Shown one piece after another: positions 23,858 through 34,924 of a DNA stretch of 64,000 nucleotides; within the stretch, counting starts at the first letter, position 1, and each line of letters begins with the position of its first letter. The DNA is from Aphanomyces cochlioides (lineage: Eukaryota > Oomycota > Saprolegniomycetes > Saprolegniales > Verrucalvaceae): contig JAHQRK010000014.1 of NCBI GenBank assembly GCA_019828595.1, forward strand, positions 1,488,001 through 1,552,000, written 5' to 3'. A model generated the notes under the pieces. The model had not been told where the DNA came from and made no database searches. It was given only the letters and a program-made list of their open reading frames with translations. The translations under genes and the position numbers were made by a program.

Positions 23858-24119
23858 ACTGGCTGCCGCACCTTGTCCACGACATCCGATTTCCACTCCC
23901 GGAGCACCTACAATACTTGGCTCAACCTGACTCCACTGCGGCGTCGTCTCGGTCTCGGGGTGGCGTCGTGTGTAAGCCTGGCGAAACCCCCCATCAATTT
24001 TTGCTATCACGACCTCACGCGGAACCATTCTAGTAGCCCAAAGACAAGAGTCCGACACCCTGGCACATATCCGCCTTCAACGAATATCCCGCGCACAAGA
24101 TGGAGAAAAAAAATGGGCC

Positions 24120-25740
24120 AACATGAAGAAGTACATCAGAGGCGAGTTTGATGGTCTATCCCAACGAGAATGTCAACAAATGGCCAAGACGGTGCATCAG
24201 TTCGATATATGCGAAGAAGGAGCCCTCTACCGACTCCTCTGGTCAACCAAACGGAGTCCGACTCCTCAACTCACTTGGTCACTAGTCATACCACGATCCC
24301 TAGTGACTGAAATAACGTCATGATGGAGTCCAAGGAGGACATTTCAAGTTCATGAAGACCTACGCTAAAGCCAAAGCCTTCTACTACTGGGATTCGATGT
24401 ATGCAAATACCAAAACGTACTGCGAAAACTGCGAAACTTGCGCTACTGGCGCTCCTTCACCGCACATCAAAGCACCATCCCCAGGCAATCTTCTGCCGCA
24501 AAGACCCATGGACATCGTATGCTTCGACATTGGAACAGACCTCCCTAAGTCCTTCCGCGGAAACACTCAACTAGTCCTCTTCGAAGATATATTTACAGCG
24601 ATGGTCATGGTCAAGGCTACACCAAACAGACATGCCCACACAATTGCTCAAGCATACGAAGAGGCGGTCTTCAGATGGTTTGGTGCCTGCAGAGAGCTCA
24701 GACATGACCGAGAACCCAGTTTCATGAGTGAGGTATTCAAACACTTTGCAGCAATGCTCGGTCAGAGTCAGTCTCCTACCTTTGCATACCGACCTCAAGC
24801 CAATGGTACCGCTGAACGAGGAATCCAGACTATCACAAGGATGGTGAAATTGTACATCCAGGACCCACACCAACGAGACTGGGACGACGTAGCCGAACGA
24901 ATGATCTTTGCCCTGAACACCTCAGTGCCGGCCACTAGGAAGGAGACCCCATTCTTCCTGATGCATGGGTGGGATCCGTACACCACCATGATGGCTAGTT
25001 TACCATCCGTGAAGACGGACGCCAACTTGGATTCATATGAATGGAGACTGCAACTTTACCACCAACACGCTCATTGTATGGACATGGCCCGTCTACTGGT
25101 CAAACAAGCTGTGGAAGAACGAGCCAGACGACACAATGAAGGACTCCCGGCTGATGTTGACACTCGAATCAGAGTGGGTGACGCAGTATGGGTCTATATC
25201 GACAAAGTCAAGCCAGGAGTCAAGCTCAAGCTTGCTCACCTCTGGCATGGACCGTTCAGAGTGGTGAATCGACCGAAAAATTACGCCAGCGAAGTCGAAG
25301 TGATAAGCTTGAAATCAGGAAAGAACCATCGCTTCTATACGACTATTCATGATTCTCGCTTGAAAACACGACGCCTGAGTCCCCTGAGACCAACTGAATT
25401 ACTAGAAGACATGTCTCCAGTCGACTTCGACGAAGAATTACTGCCTGACACCTCCTTTTCCAATCGGCAACAGCCCATTCCAGGGACTCCTCTTCAGGTG
25501 CCCGTGGCTGTGAGGAATACTCGTCTCAATGGTGGCATCCGAGAGCTAGAAGTACAGTTGATCAATGATGGACCATGGACTTGGGAGCCTGAAGCTCTGC
25601 TGGAGTCCACCCCCGAATTGAGGAAGTTCCATAGAGACCGACTTGGGTGGAGTCGGCTAGCAATGATGGCCGATGATGATTTGAACCCAGCCCACACCGC
25701 TCCTGAAGGGCCTCTTCAAGAAGCGGCTACAACGGTGTAA
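24120..25740 (+). pseudogene. pol: Pol part 2: integrase with chromodomain-like C-terminus
   Basis: Pre-integrase sequence (KKYIRGEFDGLSQRECQQMA) runs to about 24310, where one frameshift leads to the long frame ending at 25740 (462 codons from 24352). The HHCC zinc site is split by the shift (HDGVQGGH before the first ATG, then CENCETC). Catalytic DDE: VCFDIGTDL, RHDREPSF, NGTAERGIQ. The end has RNTRLNGGIRELEVQL and GPWTWEPEALL, a chromodomain-like module that in chromoviruses guides integration to marked chromatin. Confidence 0.88.
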
Positions 25741-25904
25741 CCTATGGAGCCCGCCTCGTACTGCACAAGCCGTACGGCGCCAACTCGGGCGCAGGAGGCG
25801 GATTGCTCAAAACTTAAGCAAATTCGAGGAACCCACGATTGACAAAAGAAGGCAAACAAAATGGAAGTTATTCGATCAGTACAAGACTACAAATGCTCAA
25901 CCTC

Positions 25905-28163
25905 CTACTTCTTGGATTTCTTGGAAGATCCCTTACCACCGTCAGCTGCAGCAGTCTTTCTGGCCGCTCGTCGTTCTCGCTTAATAGCGGCCGTTCGCCG
26001 AGTGACTGGAACCAGTAGTAAGAAAATACCATTCGCCACTTGACGCCGCCGTTCTCGCTCTAGTTCCGCAGGAAGGAGCTCCTCGGCTTTGTGCTTTCCG
26101 CAACTTCCCAAAGGGTTCAGACATGCAACCCGACTTGTGCCAACGAAGCCGCAACGAGCACGGTTGGGATACTTGGCGCTTGGTTCAAAAGGAAGATTCT
26201 TAGCGGCCTTCAGCTCGTCAGCCGAGATACCCAACATCCGAGAATAAACATCCCAGTCGTGCTCAGACAAGGCGCTTGGTTGCTCACCTGTGTTGGATGC
26301 TTGAACAAGCAGGGACTCCACTTGAGAAGACCCAGAAGAATCCTCCTCCGAATCAGGCTCGCTCGGCAAGTTGTCTTGACCACCGGCAGCTGGGGATGCC
26401 ACTGCTGAATCTGACGCGACTTCGTCCTGCCATCCTCCTTCAGCCGGGGCAGATGGCGCCGCGAGCGGAAGAGCCGAAGACTGAACCACGGATGATGACT
26501 GCTCCAACTGGCCGAGACGATCATTCATTTTTGCAGCAACCTGTGGCCACGCGCGGGCAGTCTCCTCCAGCTTCCTCAGTCGATCTTCATGGGTGGATGC
26601 TACAGAACCCGGGACAGCCTTGGCAGAAGGCGCAAGAGCCCCGATCTGGCCCAAGATGTCATTTATGGTGTCGATCTTCTTGAGTATTTCCTGGTCCTAT
26701 CAGAAGATCAACCAAAAGCCAAAAGAGAGACCACTCACATGCTGAGCACGCGACGCTTCCACTGCAGAGAACTGGGCTTCCAACTCAGCCAAACGCGAGC
26801 CTAAGGAAACGTTTGCCTTCTCGGACGCATCCAAATGCCCAGACAATTGTTCGACCTCGAGGGAGACGTTAGCCGAGAAAGAGACCACACTGCCAGACAG
26901 GGCCACGGAGGCTTGCTGAAGGGCTCTCAACTTCTTGCGCACAACATCTTGATCGAAGGCTTCGGCTGCCTGCTCGTGCAACTCAGTGGCAGTCTGCAAC
27001 AACGCTCGCTGTGCCAGCACCATCTCCTGAGCGGCAGGACGCAAGGAGTCCGAGTCCGGCAAGAATCTCTCCCAGCCAGCTATCAAGTCGCCCCGCATGA
27101 CTGGTTGTGGGTCAGCGATCATAACGGTCGGCAGAGTCTTCGAAGAGCCACTAGTATCACCGTCCGATTCGCTCAATTCCAAAGTACCAGAGTCGGACTC
27201 CTCCGCTTTGGAGTCTTCTCCTTCCCTCGAGAGCCCAGCTCCATCCTTGGCAGTTGTGGTTGAATGAGCCGACGTCGGAGGAGCACTGGCCGGCACAATG
27301 CGTGGCAAGTATCGCAGCATCACTTCACCATCGACTGTGGCAGTTGTCAAGGAGTCTTCGACTTCGGCCCGCCAAGAGCGCTCAGCCAATATGCTTGCTT
27401 CGGCATCCGCCTCCTCGGCATTTGACTCATCCTCCCATGAAACCGTGACATCAGAGTCTTCGAGGGGCGCTTCCGCAGGTGCACTTGAAGAGACAGGCTC
27501 CTCCTTGATGCAAAAGATTGGGGGAGCTGCAACATCCAACACAGACGACGATGGCGCCCTTGACTTTCGAAGACTGTGGAGCGACGTCGCAAAGCCGCAA
27601 GGATGGTCCACCTCGGGATCAAACACTCTCGCTTCAATTCTGTTGGGCCGATACTCGAACTCGTGGCCAGGCGTATCGGAGCTGGGCGAACCAAAGATCT
27701 CCGCCTCGCTTTCGGTGATCTCAATTGCTGGCCGGTAAAGATCGTGACGATCGTACACCCACTCATCACAAGAAGACGCCGATGAAGGCGGAGTGGACGG
27801 CGCTGAATATGGTGGCGCCGGAGGAAGAGCCAACATAGGTGGCAAGACAAAGTCGGACGTGACAGGCGTTCGTTTCGTCACAGGACGTCGTCTCGACGAA
27901 CGATCGTATGAATCACCCTTGGCTGAATAGCCTGGGACTACCGGGGGCGGACGCATGCCAGAGAGGACAGAGCCCAAAAGACTGGAACGGCGCGAAACTT
28001 GTGCAGATGATTGGGACTCCAACTGGACGGAAGAGTCCACCAGGACCGGAAGCGACTGACGACGAAAGCGGGCCATGTGCTCAGCAACCGCATCAATCGC
28101 CCATTGACCGGCCTTGGGTGGGTGTGCAGACTTAGTTGGCTTGGTCTCTTGATGAGCTGACAT
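25905..28163 (-). CDS. Antisense gene in gypsy element 1: Ser/Glu-rich coiled-coil protein with a C2HC/C3H-like finger
   Basis: Lies between integrase and 3' LTR on the opposite strand. Exon 1 28163-26739 and exon 2 26696-25905, joined across a 42-nt intron (GTGAGT..TGATAG, phase 0), give 738 residues. The start is the first ATG (MSAHQETK); the frame is open a few codons further up. Content: low-complexity Pro/Ser region, acidic stretches (EEPVSSSAPAEAP, SKAEESDSGTLELSESDGD), a heptad region (SVVSFSANVSLEVEQL, LGSRLAELEAQFSAVEASRA), then near the end CGFVGTSRVACLNPLGSCGKH, a Cys/His finger, and a very basic tail (SKKSKK). Both exons are fully open despite the damaged pol. It does not resemble env. 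Role unknown; nucleic-acid or chromatin binding is inferred. Confidence 0.65.
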
Positions 28164-28328
28164 GAAAATCAAGAATGTTCGACACGTACCGAGATCAAAA
28201 AGAGAAAAGACACCAACTGGCGGGAATTGACGAGAATGTATTGGTCAAAATTGTCTGACTCCAAATGAAGCAACCGCCACATCAAGTACGAGAGGACCCC
28301 CAAAAATCATTATCGCGTTAAGTGGAAA

Positions 28329-29123
28329 CTACTGGGAAGCATCAGACTCCACCCCCCAACCCGGTGGCTGAGGGGGATGGCGATTTTGAAGACGCGCCGG
28401 GCAAGTAGACTTCAAGTTCTCGCAAGGCTTGCGCTTGGTGGTGAACATACCGCAGAGTTCACCACTGCGGCGACTTCCTCGGACCCAATCTCGGTGGTCG
28501 CCCGCACGGCGCGCTGGACACGTATCGCACGGCTCAAGGCACATCTCACCAGACTCCAGATCCAACACCCCGCAAATGCCGTTACGTCCGACAGCCGTCA
28601 ATTGGCCCACCGCAAGCTTTAGCCGGTCGACTTCTTCGATCAACTTCTCTATGGCAGCCCGATGGATGTCAGATTGGCGTTCAAGATTGATCAAGTAACG
28701 CGCCTGGTTGACCAATACCTCAGCTACATCCTCGCTGAAAGGACCGGGACCAGCTCCCACGGGCTCACAGTCGCTCTGAGTATCCGATTCCTCCTGTGTT
28801 GAAGGAGCTCGACTCATCCCCGGAGTCGGACGCTTCTCGGCCGTCTCAGTGCCACGAGATGGTGTATGATCAGTCTACGAAGGAACAGTGGCAGGAGCTG
28901 AAGAAGCCTCAGGCAGCACCGTTGGAGGTTCTGAGGATGTCGGGTCATTCGATGAAGCGTGCGGTTGAGACGACTGGGCCACTCTTTTGGATACACGCCG
29001 TGGCTTGCTGAGGTGGTCTTGAGAAGACATTGGACGTTTAGCTTCAAAATCAGAGGAGTCACTTGTCAGCACGGAATGACGGCGAGCGATACGAGACTGA
29101 CGTTGCGAAGACAAAACTGGCAT
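28329..29123 (-). pseudogene. Antisense gene 2 in gypsy element 1: double Cys-finger protein, one in-frame stop
   Basis: One minus-strand frame from ATG at 29123 to the stop at 28329, interrupted by a single TAG at 28877-28875. The first part is Ser-rich and basic (RQSRIARRHSVLTSDSSD). The second part (from 28817) has a predicted coiled coil (DRLKLAVGQL) and two tandem Cys motifs of the same design as in the neighbouring antisense gene: CGVLDLESGEMCLEPCDTCP and CGMFTTKRKPCENLKSTCP, each followed by R..H. Such CGxx..GxxC..C..H fingers occur in many small DNA-associated proteins. It may be the upstream part of one antisense unit with 25905-28163. Between the two genes (28164-28328) nothing is seen. 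Confidence 0.55.
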
Positions 29124-29170
29124 CCGTTGTGGTCACTCGTTCCGTGTGTCTCGAAGTGACCAGGGTGGCT

Positions 29171-29884
29171 TGTGATGCCGGAAAAGTCAAGCCAACAATG
29201 ACTACAAGGCGCCCTTGCTAGCCAAGGGCCAGCGCATGGAAGAACCGTATGTCTTGGATTCCATATCCTTGGCGAGATTCTGCGGTTGAGTCAAGCAAAC
29301 CAGCCGTCCCCATGAACCCACCCCCCATACATGGATACCACATGGAGTCAGACTCCACCAGATGGTCACCGAATAGATTCCCCAGATTTCGCGATGAAGC
29401 TGCTCCACCAAGCAATTTGGGCAAACAGCATGTTGCTCCCGACTCAACCAGACATTTGAATAGTGTGAGCCGCACAGACCAACCAAAACAAGAACTCAGG
29501 ATAGATTAACTTTGAATTCACTCTTCTTTTTGCCTCGCTTACCAATCCTGTGAGTTTGCGGCGTGGCCAGAAGCGTACCCAAGTCCAAGACAGCTTAGTG
29601 AGTTCCGCCGGCTGCCTCGTGAGAAGCCGACACCGATTGTTATCTCTCCCCATTGCCCTGCATCAACGTCAGCCGCAGCTAGACGTAGTACTTGGGCCAC
29701 AGTACAACCTCCTCCGAAGTCTCACGCATACGCGAGTGTCCCTACGTGCCTCCAAGGAAGAATCCGACTCCAACTTTCTGCCCAACCTTGCCCTCCATCA
29801 ACCTTGCTTGCTGCTCCGGGTGTCTGCGTTGATCTTGGTCCCACCTAAGATCCAGTCTATCGACAACCCCTTCTAATTTTCTTG
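29171..29884 (+). repeat. 3' LTR of gypsy element 1
   Basis: Offset 9521 from the 5' LTR; four open frames in it translate identically to those of the 5' LTR. It stops 29 bases short of the TG..CA end inferred for the 5' copy, joining family spacer DNA (acaaacaaaacaca). No convincing polypurine tract was seen just upstream (agtgaccagggtggct). Confidence 0.9.
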
Positions 29885-29894
29885 ACAAACAAAA

Positions 29895-29978
29895 CACACA
29901 CATTAATTCATGTGCCTTCCGATTATACTTGAATTCACTATTGCCAGAATGATCACACAAATTTCGTCGATTTTGTAT
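29895..29978. repeat. Spacer repeat of the gene family, copy 2
   Basis: Matches 18549-18630. It precedes the 3' side of family copy A3. Confidence 0.75.
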
Positions 29979-30009
29979 CTCGTCGTCTTGGAATATGCCT
30001 TTCCCCTCC

Positions 30010-32170
30010 ATGCTCGTCGTTGAGTCACGCAGTGAACAATCGCACCGACAAGACAACGAGACGAATGAGCCTTGCAAGCAGCATTCGAGGCGGATGTCCA
30101 TTGCCGTAGGTGTGGAAAACTGTACGTTCGGCATGCGAATAGCTTCCTCTCACAGTATCACGGGGCACAGCAGGGGGATCATCAGGCCCAGCTGAAGGAA
30201 GAGGAAGTATTTTAGTCCCATGGGAGCTCTACTTGGCAAAGGAAATGGCCAACCGAGGGACTGATTTGTTCGTCCATGTTCGCGCTATTCCAACTCGAAG
30301 AAGCTCGTCCCTTGTTGCCATTTTGGTGTCATGCCTCCCGTCGGGTGCACCTTTGCACCGTGTAGGCTAAACATTCGCCAGGACCAGCGTGTCGTATTCG
30401 CTGTTGTCGTTCGAGTTGAAATCCCACGCAGACGGCATATACGAGAGCTGCGTTCATTCTATCCACGACGTGGAAGATGATGGTAAGTTGTCCTCTCTGA
30501 CTTAGAGAGGACAACGTCTCATGGCAACCATGTGGTCTGACTAATTCGGCGGACACTGATACCGTCTTCAGTTGGATTCATGGGACAGCGGAATGTTATC
30601 GGTTCTTTGGAGAAATATGCACTGACCGTGAAACAACGTCTCGATCGAGCTCGTCATGGACGCGCCACGAAGCGAAAATGTAGAAAGAAGAATAATGGAG
30701 TTAAAGAGAAAAGAACGACGGAGGCAGTGGATCGCCGCGGTCATGCGCGTCTTGAATCCAAAGCTCGCACAGTCGAAGTAAAACATCGCTGTCGTCGTCG
30801 CACGTCCAGGAGGCGATTTCTTCCGCCAAAAGCTGCAATAGGTCATCGTGCTTGGACTCCAAATGTTTGACTCTTTCTCTCAAGTGCCGCCTGAGCAGAA
30901 GCGCTTCCTTGATGGCTTCGAGGTCTTGAATGTGAGCTTTCGCTTCATCCTGCTGGAATTTGACTTGCGCTGCATGTGGCATGCGCCTCCATGTCTTGTT
31001 TGGCGACAATTTGGGGCGCTGGCGATTCTTGCACTGGCAAGGGCTCGAGTTGATATCATGCATGGGTCTGTCCTCGGCGGCGACTTTTCAAGAATGACAA
31101 GCAACTTCCGACCTGCGGAAATTGCCCACAACGTGTCTGTGCGAAACAGAAGCCGCGCATCTCTTGTTCGCGGATCTTGAACACATCATGGGATGAACAA
31201 GAGAGTAGCAACGCCTCCCTCACGATACCCAGTCGAACAAATCACTCGTCGTCGGCCACCACGTAGAAGTGGATTCTTGGATGGAATCCATTGAGCCTGT
31301 CGTGGTTCCCACTATGTCTGCACAGCGAGCTCGGCCAGGGTCCTCCCCAGAGCTACGTTCCTTGGCCTCAAAGACGTCGTGGACCTCCTCGGTGTCATCT
31401 CCGCTTGAGATCCCCTTCGAAGTCAGAGCCATGCCATGATCTACGTGTCACCCAGCGAGACTCATCACATGGACCAGATGAGAGATTACTGTAACCTTGT
31501 ATGTTGCGAGGTGCAACGCGAGATCCTGCCACGTCTCCTCCACAATGCATGAGGTCAACAATCATGATCAAGCTCCTCCTCAAGCAAAGGTCCAAGAGCT
31601 CAACTGGACTTTAGGCATAGACATGGGTCTGCTAAACGGAAGTGTGGTTTGACGCTACTCTGCAACGCCACACAGTTATCGATGGGAATGCGAAGCAGCA
31701 CCGCTCGATCGAGCGTCGTGGTGGATCGAAGGAACTCCTCCCGAGATAACGGCCTCTAGACGATGTCTGGTGATTGATTCGCGGCGCCAAACGATCCTCT
31801 CTCGCACGGCATACCGTTGCCTTCAACTGCCACGTCTACAAGTTGAACTCGCCCAGCCTGGCCGAACAAGAAAGCTCGTTTTGTGCAGGTCGCAGCACAC
31901 ATGCGCCATCCGACTACTGCAATGCACTTCACTTTGCCAGTCACTCTGGACAGTCAGTCATTTGGTCTTTGTCACTCCCGTTCCATGGAAACCTCGTGGC
32001 ACTTGACGAAGCAAGGCTATCACTCTAGAGAACGCTCAAAGGAAGCGGACCTTGGCGTGGTGCATGGTGGCACTGCTCTCGATGCCCATCCACCTTGCTT
32101 CTCTGTCAATTACATTGAAGATTCGCGCTTCTTGCCTGATGCAACGACCTGATATCCCATGCACAGTGGT
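30010..32170 (-). pseudogene. Decayed coiled-coil gene family, copy A3
   Basis: Minus strand. The coiled-coil frame 31063-30701 (RQRPKLSPNKTWRRMPHAAQ, then EAIKEALLLRRHLRERVKHL) is clearly homologous to A1 and A2 but more diverged. An N-terminal-like frame (31432-31220) starts MALTSKGISSGDD. The 3' part (30480-30040) matches 8560-9000. The 5' side fades at about 32170. Frames are broken between these pieces. A, A2 and A3 together suggest an old tandem array broken by transposons. Confidence 0.5.
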
Positions 32171-33446
32171 CATGGCAACGTAGAGGACGAGTCCAAAAAC
32201 GCGCCATCCTGCGTGTCAAATTCACGGTCTTTTGGTCTATTATCCGTAAAATACCGGATAAAGTGTTGCCAGAAAACATATGTTGGCCCGACCAGCACTG
32301 GGACCTATTTCGTTATTCCGCACAGAATCCGGAAGATCTTCGCTACAATAGAACCCCAAATGGAGCCAGTTTGTCACAGTGATGGATACCAGATGATGCA
32401 ATATCACCTTGAGATAGTGACACCTCTATAAAATTATAACTTATGGGGATGATAAATAATTATGCAATATATAAATTGATACGATATTTTGGGAATTCAT
32501 AAAAATCAAATAAAAAAAACTTCAAACAAATTTCAACATGCCAGTACAAGATATATTACAACTTCTCATAAGAGATATCCTGAATGTCAGGTGCTGAAAC
32601 ATGCAATCGCAACAATATTTGCGATATGTGTCCATTGAAAGTGACCATCGTGGAGTCTACAGGGATCTTACAGTGGAGACTACTTCTCTGGAATCTCTGT
32701 GAATTTGGCATTTAAGAGTTTTGGTCAGAGAAACATGTTGGAAAACAAGTTCCTTCCTTTTTAGAGAAGAGTAAGTTGCTGTGACGCCACAAATAACTTT
32801 GTAGTGAAATGTATTGGTGGTTACCTTACAGCCTACCTACATGAATAGGTCGCATAACTTCCAATGCTCGACTTCTCTCAATCTATAGTTGTTTCTAATC
32901 AAGTATATATTATAAATTCGATAGCTGCAATCATAGAATGCGAGTTTAAGCACAAAAGTGCCGATTTTAATTTCGACTCAGCATTACAAAATAGCCAAGA
33001 ACATGTACTTTGGACCAAAAACTATATAAATTGAATACGTCGATTTCAGATAACCTGTTATAGTTGATCAGCTCTACGAGTTTTGACTGGTTCCAAAACT
33101 AATCCATCGTATCGACATGATATGTCTTCATTTTAGCGAAGTGCACGTGTCTTACATTCATACAGCCATTGAGTTAGCTCTCATGGGGATTGTGCGAGCG
33201 CACACAGAACTTGCATGAACTCACAGTACTTTAAGCTAAATCACACAGTAGCGCAAGCGCAAGACACAGTTGTGCAAGCTCACACACACCTTGTGCGGTA
33301 TCACGTAGAACATGTGTGAACTCACACACATCAAGTGTGAATGTATATAAGTTTATGTCAGCTATTGTGAGAGAAGGACCAAAAACGATGTGTGTTAAAA
33401 GATTTGCTTGTTGATCATGGAGAGAAATGACGATGATGCATTTGAC
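32171..33446. other. Intergenic, AT-rich; contains a TGTG/CACA repeat cluster
   Basis: No coding sequence recognised. The part 32410-33150 is strongly AT-rich. The repeat cluster is listed separately. Confidence 0.5.
33187..33350. repeat. Cluster of short TGTG(n)CACA inverted motifs
   Basis: At least four imperfect units: TGTGCGAGCGCACACA, TTGTGCAAGCTCACACACA, TTGTGCGGTATCACG and TGTGTGAACTCACACACA, linked by (c)aactTG-like spacers of 5-20 bp. Each is a short palindrome, TGTG then 6-8 bases then CACA; the set reads as a degenerate tandem repeat of about 22-35 bp. Confidence 0.65.
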
Positions 33447-34484
33447 TTAGCCTAATCGACAGAAGACTGGTTCCCAATGACAATTTGCCTTGTTCACAAG
33501 AAAGTAGGCATCTCGTTGTGTGTCGAATACTTTCTGCCACAGCTCGACTGGAACAGGGTCGTTGACAAATTTCATTTCTTTCGTCTTTTTCGCAGCTCGT
33601 TCGTGATAGACGGACAAGCACCAGCCTCGTAACTTCTCATCTTCCGTGAATACGAAGATATCTTTTTGTACAATCTTCCGAAAACAAAAGATGTCGCTGG
33701 AATGACCCCACAAATTTGCAGGGAGCTTTGTTCGAGTATGATACTTTGTTCTCTGGGAAAATAGTTTATCAACAGCATCGACAACGCTGATTTGCTGCGT
33801 CTGCATTAATCTTGACTCAAAGCTTTGGGTAATATACCAATGGGCATCTCCATACTTCACTATACTGCACCACAGCTCGGTCATCCTGCGCATTATACGA
33901 TCACCAGAAGTTGTGTCTGTCATGTTTCCACTTGAGTCAGTTTTGGCATGATGAATTCCATGTATACATCCATCCAAAGCAGCAAATAGGCAGTGGCCAT
34001 TTGTCGGTGAAGTACCGCAGATGAGATGAAAGTCATCCAATATCGATTCAAAGGGGCCTGCGCGACAATATAATTGCACAGAGGGTGCTACGTTGGGCGT
34101 CGGGTAATTCAACTCGTCCAGTAAATTTTCTAACTCCAAATCGACCTCATCGTTCCATGAATTTGATATTCGAACTTGATTGCCATTTTTTCCTGAGCTC
34201 CATGTCATGAAGCCTCGACACTGTGGCGTTCCGCAGCGACATTCGAATGCGTTGATGTCATTTGTGACTATTTGATAGTCGAACGTCAATTCTTCTTCTG
34301 CCCTGCTGTCTTGGCTTGCAACAACTGCAAGACGACTCATTGGCCCGATGTCAAACTTTATAACACGACATTTGGGCCAGCACGAATGATTTATCAACCT
34401 TGAGTGGTTGTCTGTAGTATGTCCGTGAAGCCACCGCCGCAAAAACAACCAAATGGGGGAGTGCCGCCTCCCGTGAACACGCAA
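33447..34484 (-). pseudogene. SET-domain / OTU-like protease fusion, 5'-truncated
   Basis: The 345-codon frame begins inside a SET domain: NHSRLINHSCWPKCRV (substrate/cofactor-binding NHSC motif), EELTFDYQ, then a post-SET zinc motif CRCGTPQCRG. After a linker comes an OTU-like cysteine protease module: TNGHCLFAALDG (nucleophile Cys; usual form is DGxCLF) and, near the end, ANCHWEPVF with the expected His. SET enzymes methylate lysines and OTU proteases remove ubiquitin; a single protein with both is unusual. The SET N-terminal half (GxG motif) is absent: upstream DNA (34485 onward) belongs to the retroelement, so the gene is probably cut by it. The formal first ATG may be fortuitous. OTU assignment is moderately sure. 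Confidence 0.7.
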
Positions 34485-34924
34485 TTGATTGACTTGGGCA
34501 GTAGGCCGCAGATAATGAACTAACTACTTGAATCCAATCTTCACTTGAACGTCTTTTCCTTCTATCTTGAGCACGTCGGTTCAACGGTGACCCTTCATCT
34601 TGAAACCGGCGACTCTTCATCTTGAAACTCCTTCGTCGCTTCAACTGCGGTTCACGATTGGCAGCACCGGCTGTCACGAGGACGAGCCTATGATGCGGCT
34701 GGACATGGCTTAACCACGTCACATCACACATCACACACCCCAAGCCATGTCCAGCGGACATAGACTCGGTCTTCGACTTGAACCACGACTAGATCGCAGC
34801 ATCAGAGTCTTCACTTCTCCCTTGAGCTTGAGCCACGGCTTGACCACGGCATCAACGCTCCACTTCAACGCGCACCACGACTAGATCGCAGCAGCTGCGT
34901 TCTTGATTCCGTCTTGAGCCACAA
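34485..34924 (-). other. 3' non-coding end / candidate LTR of gypsy element 2
   Basis: No coding. Contains a 14-bp perfect inverted repeat, GCTGGACATGGCTT (34698-34711) and AAGCCATGTCCAGC (34742-34755), with a 30-nt loop, and a direct repeat of ccacgactagatcgcagc near 34785 and 34870. A start at about 34762 (TGTCCGCTGG on the minus strand) would suit an LTR but no partner copy exists in the window. Confidence 0.4.

Larger units (their letters stand above)
19650..29884 (+). mobile_element. Ty3/gypsy LTR retrotransposon, element 1 (10.2 kb), RT/RNase H deleted
   Basis: Direct LTRs 19650-20392 and 29171-29884 enclose gag, protease, partial RT, integrase with chromodomain-like end (all plus strand) and 3.4 kb of antisense genes. 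Gag has a shifted frame near 20650-20700 and a TGA at 21589; pol lacks most of RT and RNase H and has a frameshift near 24313. The LTRs show no difference in the frames compared, so the insertion or last conversion is recent. No target-site duplication is visible. Confidence 0.9.

Noticed and set aside
25494..25697. Minus-strand frames inside pol of gypsy element 1
   Set aside because: They are shadows of the integrase frame with no motif and no splice signals, unlike the genuine antisense genes further on.
33187..33350. CRISPR-like array
   Set aside because: Units are short, degenerate palindromes with irregular spacing and no unique spacers; eukaryotic context.
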